Shown piece by piece: positions 1 through 5,818 of a stretch of 6,921 nt of DNA. Each line of letters opens with the position of its first letter. The first letter of the stretch is position 1. Source of the stretch: Candidatus Aenigmatarchaeota archaeon (GTDB taxonomy: Archaea; Aenigmatarchaeota; Aenigmatarchaeia; CG10238-14); NCBI GenBank assembly GCA_017610225.1, contig JAFCCM010000108.1, positions 1-6,921 on the forward strand, in the 5' to 3' direction. A program made the translations under genes and the position numbers. The notes beneath the pieces are model-generated. The model was not told where the DNA came from, searched no databases, and saw only the letters and a list, made by a program, of their open reading frames with translations.

Positions 1-993
1 ATTACAATTTATGGAGGCACTTATTCTTTCTTAGAATTATACCTATCCGCTGTATATATTTTTAATAAATTATATTCATCTGAAATTCTTGAGTCTTCAT
101 CTACATTATTTACATGTTATAATGGAACAAGTTCTGATTATACTGAAATTATAGAAGAATATAATAATTTTTTTACTTATTTACCATTAACAAGAAATGA
201 AAAAAAAATTAAAACTGATGAATTTTATTTGAAATTTACAAGAGAAAAATCCAGTAATTTTTTACAAACAAAAGATTCAGCTGGAGAAGTTTTAAAAATT
301 ATAAATGTTGATTTATATAATTATTTAAATGCACATTTTATTAAAGGAGATAATACTATTCTTATATCTCTTTTAATAGATTTAGGAGATTGGATTAAAA
401 ATTTTATTGGCCCAAATTATATAAATATAGCTTATGTTGTTCTTGGGTTAGTTATATTTATAAAAGATATAGGAGATATAGTAAATTTCTTTAAACCTTA
501 TCATGCAAGAATGAAAAGTTTAGAGTTAATTGATATTAATAATAAATTAACTGAATCTATAAGATTAGATGATAATTTAAAAAATGTAGATTCTATAGAT
601 CCAATTGTTGATTATTGTACTGCAGATGGAGATTTACTTGATTCAACTTCTCTTATTAATTGTGGTAATTTAATATGTCCAGATTCAACGTCATCTTTTT
701 GTTGGGGTTATAGACGTGATACTTATGATTGTGGATCTTATTATGACATTGGAGTTTGTTGGGATAATGAAATTATTATATGTGAAGATCTTATATTAGA
801 TGGAGTTTATTGTTTACCTGATGGAACTGCTGCTATTGATTATGGATACACTTTAATGGATTCAACATCGTTTGATTCAACTGAAATTTCTACAGTTTGG
901 GTATCTTCAGGATTTTGTGATTTTGATGAAGAAGGTGTTTTTGATTGTATAACTGGAGCAGATGTATGTCAAATTTCAGTTGAAGAAATTTGA
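1..993 (+). CDS. Probable virion structural protein, cysteine-rich C-terminus (5' partial)
   Basis: The frame is open from the first base to a TGA at 991-993, giving 330 residues with no start in the window, so the gene is cut by the left edge. A TTG at 229 could start it formally but has no ribosome binding site, so I reject it. In window numbering, residues ~140-164 form a hydrophobic stretch followed by FFKPYHARM, a phrase I associate with phage structural proteins. Residues from ~200 on are acidic and cysteine-rich: 11 Cys in about 130 residues, several in short spacings, with a recurring DSTS motif (three full copies plus one DST). Position before another structural gene and the tail sheath supports a tail or baseplate role. 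I cannot name the exact component. The cysteines could bind metal or be structural; no classic zinc-binding pattern is obvious. The structural assignment is inference from context and general resemblance. Confidence 0.6.
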   Translation: MTIYGGTYSFLELYLSAVYIFNKLYSSEILESSSTLFTCYNGTSSDYTEIIEEYNNFFTYLPLTRNEKKIKTDEFYLKFTREKSSNFLQTKDSAGEVLKIINVDLYNYLNAHFIKGDNTILISLLIDLGDWIKNFIGPNYINIAYVVLGLVIFIKDIGDIVNFFKPYHARMKSLELIDINNKLTESIRLDDNLKNVDSIDPIVDYCTADGDLLDSTSLINCGNLICPDSTSSFCWGYRRDTYDCGSYYDIGVCWDNEIIICEDLILDGVYCLPDGTAAIDYGYTLMDSTSFDSTEISTVWVSSGFCDFDEEGVFDCITGADVCQISVEEI

Positions 994-1018
994 AAAATAA
1001 CTAATATTAATTATTTTT
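993..1018 (+). terminator. Weak AT-only inverted repeat after the first gene
   Basis: AAAAATAA (993-1000) and TTATTTTT (1011-1018) are perfect 8-bp inverted arms around a 10-base loop, ending in a run of T. The stem has no G-C pairs and would be unstable, so it may be only a chance product of AT richness. If it acts, it would weakly reduce read-through into the next gene. Confidence 0.22.
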
Positions 1019-1058
1019 TAGAACAAAATATAAAACTTAATGGGGATACTATAAAATT

Positions 1059-1736
1059 ATGATTAATAATAAACAAAAAGATTTTTTAGTTCAAATTGAA
1101 GATCATTATGGAGATGAATGTTTTGATGATTCTCATTGTCAAATTAAGCAAAATTCTAGAAATCCTCAAGGTTTTGTTGAAGTTTATGAATTGGATAAAA
1201 ATGAAAAAAAACAATTAGTTGGAAAAAGTAATCTTGTAGTATGTGTAGGGAGACAATTGCTTTCAACAAAATTAATGAATATTAATAATTCTAATATTGA
1301 TACAGATAAAAATGAACATCTGTATTGGTTCGGTCTTGGAGATGGTGGAAAGGATCCTGCAGATCCTTTTAATCCCAATCCCCCAACTAATTCAGATACA
1401 TATCTTAACAATAGTATACCTATAAGTTTAATAGATACAACTTGTGGGGATTTTCATGATGGTGCTTATTATAAAAAACCATTTGAATCTGTTAAATATG
1501 AAGAAGATCCAGCAAATGATAATTCTTGGTTATTAACTAAAATTACGACAATTATTGGATCTAATGATGCTAATGGATATCAACTTTCTGAAGCAGGAAT
1601 GTTTACATCTTTAAGTGGAGAAGCTGGTTATAGTCCAGGAAGTTCAAATTTTCATTTATTTTCTCGAGTTACATTTCCTGTAATAATGAAAATAAGCTCA
1701 CGAAGATTAATTTTTGTATGGTATTTATATTTTTAA
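1059..1736 (+). CDS. Probable phage baseplate/tail structural protein
   Basis: The ORF encodes 225 residues from ATG 1059 to TAA 1734-1736. The only ribosome-binding-like sequence is a weak GGGGAT at 1042-1047, so translation may be modest or coupled to the gene 65 bases upstream. The C-terminal third carries the phrase LSEAG-F (residues 176-182), then HLFSRVTFP (199-207), and ends in FVWYLYF. This ordering, an 'SEAG-F ... RVTFP ... W-hydrophobic-tyrosine end', is what I associate with virion structural proteins of contractile-tailed phages near baseplate genes. A GLGDGG loop lies at 92-97 and a proline/asparagine-rich linker at ~103-112. There is no signal peptide or membrane helix. The aromatic C-terminus appears to be natural, so I see no sign of truncation by the mobile gene downstream. 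The exact role (baseplate wedge, tail-fibre attachment or other) is not determined. Confidence 0.62.
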   Translation: MINNKQKDFLVQIEDHYGDECFDDSHCQIKQNSRNPQGFVEVYELDKNEKKQLVGKSNLVVCVGRQLLSTKLMNINNSNIDTDKNEHLYWFGLGDGGKDPADPFNPNPPTNSDTYLNNSIPISLIDTTCGDFHDGAYYKKPFESVKYEEDPANDNSWLLTKITTIIGSNDANGYQLSEAGMFTSLSGEAGYSPGSSNFHLFSRVTFPVIMKISSRRLIFVWYLYF

Positions 1737-1762
1737 AAAGAATGCGTTGCGCCGTTCGTTTT
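1735..1762 (+). terminator. Candidate intrinsic terminator after the structural gene
   Basis: AAAAaGAATG (1735-1744) can pair with CGTTCgTTTT (1753-1762), with one A-G mismatch and one G-T pair, around the loop CGTTGCGC. The right arm ends in TTTT. The hairpin begins inside the stop codon of the upstream gene. The stem is short and the T run is brief, so it may instead be part of the larger structured spacer that follows. Confidence 0.35.
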
Positions 1763-1790
1763 AAAAATGGGGACAGAGTTTGGCCACTTT

Positions 1791-1842
1791 GGAGAAACTT
1801 TCCTTGCTCAAAAGGTTTCTCCTAACCCTTTTTAATTTTTTT
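1791..1842 (+). terminator. Hairpin plus T-rich tract upstream of endonuclease gene
   Basis: GGAGAAACTTT (1791-1801) pairs with AAGGTTTCTCC (1812-1822) over 11 bp with one T-G pair and a 10-base loop, followed by T runs at 1829-1833 and 1836-1842. The distance from stem to first T run (6 bases) is longer than in an ideal intrinsic terminator. A second, outer pairing is possible: AAAAAtGGG (1763-1771) with CCCTTTTT (1826-1833), enclosing the hairpin and placing the second T run just after it. The element may terminate transcription leaving the structural genes, act as a structured 5' leader of the endonuclease gene, or both. Confidence 0.5.
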
Positions 1843-1852
1843 AGCAAGGAGG
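1799..1852 (+). promoter_or_regulatory. Possible ribosome-binding-site sequestering element
   Basis: The ribosome binding site AAGGAGG (1846-1852) lies 10 bases before ATG 1863. The segment AGCAAGGA (1843-1850) is a perfect 8-base reverse complement of TCCTTGCT (1801-1808) in the loop of the upstream hairpin. With two terminal G-T pairs the duplex grows to 10 bp (1799-1808 with 1843-1852) and would cover the whole binding site. The RNA could thus form a pseudoknot or switch between two folds. The complementarity is seen directly; a regulatory effect is inferred. Hairpins hiding the binding site are known for some free-standing homing endonuclease genes of T4-type phages (for example mobE). 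Confidence 0.42.
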
Positions 1853-1862
1853 AAATTAAAAA

Positions 1863-2888
1863 ATGGAGAATCATAAAGTTAGATGTGAAATTTGTAAAAG
1901 AGAGTTTAAGAATGTTATAGCAATATCAACACACATACATCAAACCCATAAAATAAAATCGAAAGATTATTATGATCATTATGTTAAAACTAATTCAAAT
2001 GATGGAATATGTAAAATGTATACAAAAGTTTCATCATGTAAAAAACATACAAGATTTATTTCTTGCATAACTGGATATTCAGATTTTTGCTCTGCAAGAT
2101 GTTCAACTTTATCCGAAGATACACAAAAAAAGAAAGAAGAAACTTGTTTAGAAAAATATAAAACTAAACATCCGATGAAGAATAAAGTAGTTATAACTAA
2201 GTTTAAAACTACATGTTTAGAAAAATGGGGAGTTGACAATCCTCAAAAAGTTAAAGAGATAAATCAAAAAACTATAAAAACACAAGAGTTAAAATATGGT
2301 GGTTGTGGTTTAGCTAGTTTAGAATTGGTGAAAAAAACTGAAAATACCAATTTAAAAAAATATGGTAAGAAAAATTATTTTAGCACTGAAGAATTTAAAA
2401 TTAAAAGAGAAGAAACTTGTTTAAAAATATATAAAACAAAACACCCAATGCAAACTGATGAAGTTCAAGAAAATTATAAACAAACTATATTAGAAAATAA
2501 TAAAATTAACCCAAATCGAATAAATGAAATCAAAGAAAAACAAAGGCAAACTTGTTTAAAAAATTTAGGTGTTGAAAATCCAATGTACTCGGATAAAATT
2601 AAAGAAAAAGTTATTAAGAAAAAAAAAGATAAATTTATAAAAGAATTAGGCAAATATTTAGAATATTTAAAAATAGAACTTTTAGACAAAGAATATATAA
2701 ATGCGGGATTCAAACATAATTGGAAATGTTTAAAATGTAATACTAAATTTAAACAAATTTGGAATGAAATTCAACAAGGATATCTTTGCCCAAAATGTTA
2801 TCCAAGAAATGATGGAACTTCTTTAGCAGAAAAAGAAGTTTATAAATTTATTTGTGAGTTAATTGGAAAAGATAAAGTTGAATCCTAA
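1863..2888 (+). CDS. Homing endonuclease, N-terminal DNA-binding part (frame-broken gene)
   Basis: The ORF encodes 341 residues from ATG 1863, preceded by AAGGAGG at 1846-1852. Domain order: a C2H2-type zinc finger (C8, C11, H24, H29) followed by KSKDYYDHY; a second cysteine cluster (C50, C59, C68, C76, C80; GYSDFCSARC); five to six degenerate ~25-residue repeats of the type TCLEKYGVxNP (starting near 94, 118, 161, 185, 208 and 230); then a zinc ribbon (C289-x2-C292 ... C309-x2-C312). It ends abruptly after AEKEVYKFICELIGKDKVES, exactly where related phage proteins run on into the nuclease domain. That domain lies in the overlapping frame at 2863-3675. The product is therefore best read as the DNA-recognition half of a free-standing, Vsr-like homing endonuclease of about 600 residues that has lost its catalytic half. 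If translated, it could still bind DNA. The high Lys content fits DNA binding. Family assignment is from motif recognition. Confidence 0.75.
   Translation: MENHKVRCEICKREFKNVIAISTHIHQTHKIKSKDYYDHYVKTNSNDGICKMYTKVSSCKKHTRFISCITGYSDFCSARCSTLSEDTQKKKEETCLEKYKTKHPMKNKVVITKFKTTCLEKWGVDNPQKVKEINQKTIKTQELKYGGCGLASLELVKKTENTNLKKYGKKNYFSTEEFKIKREETCLKIYKTKHPMQTDEVQENYKQTILENNKINPNRINEIKEKQRQTCLKNLGVENPMYSDKIKEKVIKKKKDKFIKELGKYLEYLKIELLDKEYINAGFKHNWKCLKCNTKFKQIWNEIQQGYLCPKCYPRNDGTSLAEKEVYKFICELIGKDKVES
2136..2450 (+). repeat. Near-identical internal repeat units in the endonuclease gene
   Basis: The 42-base segments 2136-2177 and 2409-2450 match at 37 of 42 positions and encode EETCLEKYKTKHPM and EETCLKIYKTKHPM. 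They are two units of the DNA-binding repeat array and are far more alike than the other units, which suggests a fairly recent internal duplication or conversion. Confidence 0.7.
2746..2851 (+). repeat. Long direct repeat shared with second endonuclease, copy 1
   Basis: 2746-2765 equals 6816-6835 (20 of 20). Three bases then differ (2766-2768), and 2769-2851 equals 6839-6921 without a mismatch (83 of 83), where the window stops. It encodes the zinc-ribbon end and the linker into the nuclease domain. Identity at synonymous positions, against clear divergence upstream, points to recent conversion or recombination between the two genes. Confidence 0.93.
2860..2888 (+). other. Frame break joining two halves of the endonuclease
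   Basis: The upstream frame stops with TAA at 2886-2888 and the downstream frame is open only after a TAA at 2860-2862, so the change of frame must lie within about 2863-2885. Removing one A from the AAAA at 2867-2870 would join the frames as ...ELIGK-IKLNPKTNYFLEID. From memory of the family, however, several residues would also be missing here, so a small deletion that is not a multiple of three fits as well. No classic slippery heptamer is visible. Confidence 0.75.
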
Positions 2889-3675
2889 AACTAATTATTT
2901 TTTAGAAATAGATATTTATATTCCTTCTTTAAAAATTGCAATTGAATATGATGGATTATATTATCATTCAGAATTGAGATCAAATGATCCTAAAAATAAT
3001 CATCTTCAAAAAACGAATTTATGTAAAGAAAAAGGAATTCAATTAATTCATATTTTTGAAGATGAATGGACTTTTAAAAAAGAAATAGTTAAATCAAGAC
3101 TTAAACAAATTTTAAGAATTAATCAAAATGTTGTAAGAATTCATGCAAGAAAATGTAAAATTAAAGAAATTGACCCAAAAATAAAAAATGAATTTTTAGA
3201 AGAATTTCACATACAAGGAAAAGATGCATCTAAAATTAAACTTGGAGCTTTCTATGAAAATGAATTGATTTCAGTTATGACTTTTGGAAAAGGAAACATT
3301 TCTAAAGGTTCGAAAGCAATTGAAGGAATTTGGGAATTGAATCGATTTTGTTCAAACTCTAATTATCATATTCCAGGAATTGCAGGAAAGTTATTAAGTC
3401 ATTTCAAGAAGAATTTTGAATGGAAAGAAATATTTAGTTACGCTGATAGAAGATGGTCTACAGGAAATCTCTATTACAAATTAGGATTTGAATTAGATCA
3501 TATTACTAATTCTAATTATTGGTATATTAAAAATTTCCAAAGGATTCACAGATTTAACTTGAGAAAAAAACCAAATGAACCTAAAGATATTTCTGAATGG
3601 ATTCTAAGACAAAATGAAGGTTTTACAAGAATTTGGGATTGTGGAAATTTAAAATTTAAAATAATTAATATATAG
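2863..3675 (+). CDS. Homing endonuclease, Vsr-like/EDxHD nuclease part (frame-broken gene)
   Basis: The open frame gives 270 residues if read from the TTG at 2863, to TAG 3673-3675. That TTG has no ribosome binding site and no early in-frame ATG exists, so it is probably the downstream half of the gene starting at 1863. Residues 14-35 (LEID-YIP...IAIEYDGLYYH) and 47-69 (HLQKTNLC..KG..L..IFEDEW) match the core of Vsr-like nucleases of the phage EDxHD homing family (I-Bth0305I type). Likely active-site residues are among E15, D17, E28, D30, H35 and the EDE at 66-68. From ~93 to the end comes the C-terminal domain commonly fused to this nuclease: ARKCKIKEI, HIQGKDASKIKLGAFY, MTFGKG, ELNRFC, YADRRWSTGNLYYKLGFE and RIWDCGNL. 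It is complete and free of stops, so damage appears limited to the junction. Without a frameshift it is probably not made as an active enzyme. Confidence 0.75.
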   Translation: MEKIKLNPKTNYFLEIDIYIPSLKIAIEYDGLYYHSELRSNDPKNNHLQKTNLCKEKGIQLIHIFEDEWTFKKEIVKSRLKQILRINQNVVRIHARKCKIKEIDPKIKNEFLEEFHIQGKDASKIKLGAFYENELISVMTFGKGNISKGSKAIEGIWELNRFCSNSNYHIPGIAGKLLSHFKKNFEWKEIFSYADRRWSTGNLYYKLGFELDHITNSNYWYIKNFQRIHRFNLRKKPNEPKDISEWILRQNEGFTRIWDCGNLKFKIINI

Positions 3676-3746
3676 ATTTAAAAGAAAGGTGATTTATTCA
3701 TAGAGAAACAATTAAATTAGATTAAATTAAATAAGGAGGAATAGTT
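3676..3746 (+). promoter_or_regulatory. Sheath gene leader with two Shine-Dalgarno-like sites
   Basis: The real site is AAGGAGGA at 3733-3740, six bases before ATG 3747. A second site-like sequence, AAAGGTGAT at 3685-3693, has no ATG/GTG start at a suitable distance and may be a leftover of an older gene boundary. Between them is a tandem 10-base repeat, ATTAAATTAG/ATTAAATTAA (3711-3730). I see no convincing promoter; the sheath could be transcribed by read-through. Confidence 0.5.
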
Positions 3747-5678
3747 ATGGCTATCTCACCGGGAGTTTATACGAAGATAATAGATCTCAGCACATATGTA
3801 GAGAATGTTCCTGGAACTATAGGAATGATTGCTGCTTTAACTGAGAAAGGACCTGACAATGAACTAACATTTGTCGGGAGTCGTTCAGAATTAATTTCAA
3901 AGTGGGGAGAGCCCTCGATCCAAACATATGGAAAAAACTTTGGTCAGGGCCCTTATTGTGCATATAATTTTCTTGGAGAATCTGGTTCTCTATACTTTTT
4001 ACGATGTCTACCGGATGATGCAACTTTCGCTAATATCAGATTAGATGTTGCCGAAACAGATACTACATCATCTATAACTATAACTTATGTAGATAGTTTA
4101 AATACAAAAGTAGAAATTGACTCAAATATTTCAACTGCTGCAGCAGCTTTATGTTTCTTATATCCAATAGGAAGAGGAGAATATTATAACAATATTGGTG
4201 TTAGATTTACTGAATATTCTAATCCAATGGTTGATGGTGTTTATGTAATGGATATTTATGAACGTCAAAGTGATGGTGATGATGTTATTATTGAATCATT
4301 TGATGTTTCTTTTGATCCTAAATCTGTTGATACGAGTGGAGATTCTCTTTTTATTGAATATATTTTAAATATGTATTCTTCCGTTCTTAGAGCAGATATG
4401 ACAAAAACAAATGAAGATTGGTCTGATGGTTTTAATACTGTATCTAAAGTTTATGATAAAAATATTGGAACTGTTTCTATTGATAAAGAAGATTTAACTT
4501 CTTTAGTTACAGATAATAAACAAGTATTTACAGATTGGGAACAATCAGACGGAGCAGCGAAATATGTTATTATTGGTATTGATGGAACTGGAAATAAAAT
4601 CTGGGGATGGTTAGGAACTTCTTCTGGTGATGATAATGAATCTTGTGCTGTTTGGAAAAATAAATCTATGACTGATAGAGGTTGGAATGGAAGTACTTCT
4701 TTATTTTCTGAAAGTTCAACTGATATTAATTATTGGGTAAAAAAATCATATGGAAATATTGCTCAACCATTTGTATCTTCTGAACCAGTTCCTTTGAAAA
4801 AAGGTTCTGATGGGGAATTAAAAAATGATGATGGTAGTTTAAATACGGCTGCTGCTACACAGCTTTTATCACAAGGTTATAATGGAACAATTGATGATAC
4901 TATTTTAGATCTTGAAAATATTTATTTTACTCTTGTTTTTGATTGTGGTTATCCAAGTGATGTTAAAACACAAATTTCAACTTTAGTTCAAACAAAAAGA
5001 GATTGTGTTGCTATTATGGACAATGGTGATAATTCAACTTTTAATAATGCTTATGATACACGATTAAATACTCATACATTTAATACTTATTTTGCTGCTT
5101 TATATGAACCTTATAATAAAGTTTATGATTCATTTACTGGTCAAGATGTGTGGTTTTCTCCAATTTATCATATGTCATATTTGTTACCAAGAAATGATTC
5201 TGTTTCTGAGATTTGGTTTGCTGCTGCAGGTTTAACAAGAGGTGTAATTGATTCAATTAAAGAATTGAGATATAATCCAAGATTGGGTCAAAGAGATCAG
5301 ATGTATATGAAACAGTTAAATCCAATTGTAAAATTTAATGAAGGCTATACAGTTTATGGTCAATTAACTTCTCAGGCTAAACCAAGTGCTCTCCAAGATT
5401 TAAATATTGTAAGATTAGTTTTGTATTGTAAAAGATCTTTGGAACAATTCTGTCGTTACTTTATTTTTGAACAAAATGATGCTATTACTTGGAATCAGGT
5501 AAGTGGAGAAATTGTTGGGTTTTTAGAGGATATTAAAAAAAGAAGAGGATTATACTCATATACTGTAAATGTGTATTCCACTGAATACCTTAAAAAGCGA
5601 AAAACTTTCAAAGTTGACGTTACATTAACGCCTGTCAGGGTTTGTGAAAAAATCGAACTTAACTTCTTCATTAAATAA
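3747..5678 (+). CDS. Contractile tail sheath protein (T4 gp18-like)
   Basis: The protein forms the contractile sheath around the tail tube of myoviruses; T4 gp18 has 659 residues and this one has 643. The start ATG follows AAGGAGGA with ideal spacing. The N-terminus MAISPGVYTKIIDLS, then VPGTIGMIAALTEKGP and FVGSRSELISKWGEP (to ~56), is the classic sheath amino-terminal arm. Residues ~130-380 form a variable, surface-type region. The conserved core returns from ~490: GLTRGVIDSIKELRYNPRLGQRD, LNPIVKF..GYTVYGQLT, LNIVRLVLYCKRSLEQFCRYF, then the closing strand VTLTPVRVCEKIELNF, which in sheath proteins mediates contacts between subunits. It appears intact. Codon use is uneven: about 22% of the first ~107 codons and about a third of the last ~40 end in G or C, against only a few percent in the middle. 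It is flanked on both sides by related homing endonuclease genes. Confidence 0.96.
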   Translation: MAISPGVYTKIIDLSTYVENVPGTIGMIAALTEKGPDNELTFVGSRSELISKWGEPSIQTYGKNFGQGPYCAYNFLGESGSLYFLRCLPDDATFANIRLDVAETDTTSSITITYVDSLNTKVEIDSNISTAAAALCFLYPIGRGEYYNNIGVRFTEYSNPMVDGVYVMDIYERQSDGDDVIIESFDVSFDPKSVDTSGDSLFIEYILNMYSSVLRADMTKTNEDWSDGFNTVSKVYDKNIGTVSIDKEDLTSLVTDNKQVFTDWEQSDGAAKYVIIGIDGTGNKIWGWLGTSSGDDNESCAVWKNKSMTDRGWNGSTSLFSESSTDINYWVKKSYGNIAQPFVSSEPVPLKKGSDGELKNDDGSLNTAAATQLLSQGYNGTIDDTILDLENIYFTLVFDCGYPSDVKTQISTLVQTKRDCVAIMDNGDNSTFNNAYDTRLNTHTFNTYFAALYEPYNKVYDSFTGQDVWFSPIYHMSYLLPRNDSVSEIWFAAAGLTRGVIDSIKELRYNPRLGQRDQMYMKQLNPIVKFNEGYTVYGQLTSQAKPSALQDLNIVRLVLYCKRSLEQFCRYFIFEQNDAITWNQVSGEIVGFLEDIKKRRGLYSYTVNVYSTEYLKKRKTFKVDVTLTPVRVCEKIELNFFIK

Positions 5679-5691
5679 GTATAACTTATGT

Positions 5692-5745
5692 AACTTCTCC
5701 TTTTCTATTTTAAACTATTTGTTTTATAGAAAAGGAGAAGTTTTT
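5692..5745 (+). terminator. Strong intrinsic terminator after the sheath gene
   Basis: The 17-base arms 5692-5708 and 5726-5742 pair perfectly around a 17-base loop. A T run at 5741-5745 overlaps the base of the stem. It lies 13 bases after the sheath stop codon and should end or strongly reduce transcription before the second endonuclease gene. Confidence 0.88.
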
Positions 5746-5818
5746 CACGTTTCTTTTTATATTTGTAATTTGAGTAAATTTTTTCGAATAATAGAACAAA
5801 TGTAAAAAGGAGAATTTC
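5743..5818 (+). promoter_or_regulatory. Leader and ribosome binding site of second endonuclease
   Basis: AAGGAG at 5807-5812 lies six bases before ATG 5819. The wider segment AAAAGGAGAA (5805-5814) repeats the right arm of the preceding terminator, so the left arm (5695-5704) is a perfect 10-base complement of it. A promoter is expected after so strong a terminator, but only a weak candidate is visible (TTGTAA, 18-base gap, AATAAT, around 5763-5792). Confidence 0.45.

Noticed and set aside
229..993. A shorter gene starting at TTG 229
   Set aside because: There is no ribosome binding site, and the same frame is open to the window's left edge, so the gene is better read as 5' truncated.
140..993. 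Transmembrane protein call for the first gene based on its hydrophobic stretch
   Set aside because: There is one short stretch with polar residues around it in a protein of structural-type context; a buried helix is more likely than a membrane anchor.
1184..1411. Minus-strand open frame opposite the 225-aa structural gene
   Set aside because: It is a shadow of a plus-strand gene with better motifs; no ribosome binding site or recognisable domain.
1767..1835. A 22-codon ORF starting ATG at 1767 in the structured spacer
   Set aside because: No ribosome binding site precedes it and the sequence is better explained by the hairpin it overlaps.
1979..2713. Minus-strand open frames opposite the first endonuclease (1979-2239 and 2474-2713)
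   Set aside because: Hydrophobic-looking products arise from reading the Lys-rich repeat gene backwards; no start signals.
2863..2888. Programmed ribosomal frameshift joining the two endonuclease halves
   Set aside because: No slippery heptamer or clear stimulatory hairpin is visible, and the shift needed (+1 or -2) is not the common -1 type. An indel or error is simpler, though not excluded.
1737..3746. Group I intron or intein containing the first endonuclease
   Set aside because: The upstream gene ends with a natural-looking C-terminus and stop, and the sheath gene starts intact, so no split host gene is seen. A free-standing endonuclease fits better.
3817..4023. Minus-strand open frame opposite the sheath gene start
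   Set aside because: It lies wholly inside the conserved sheath N-terminal coding region and has no supporting signal.
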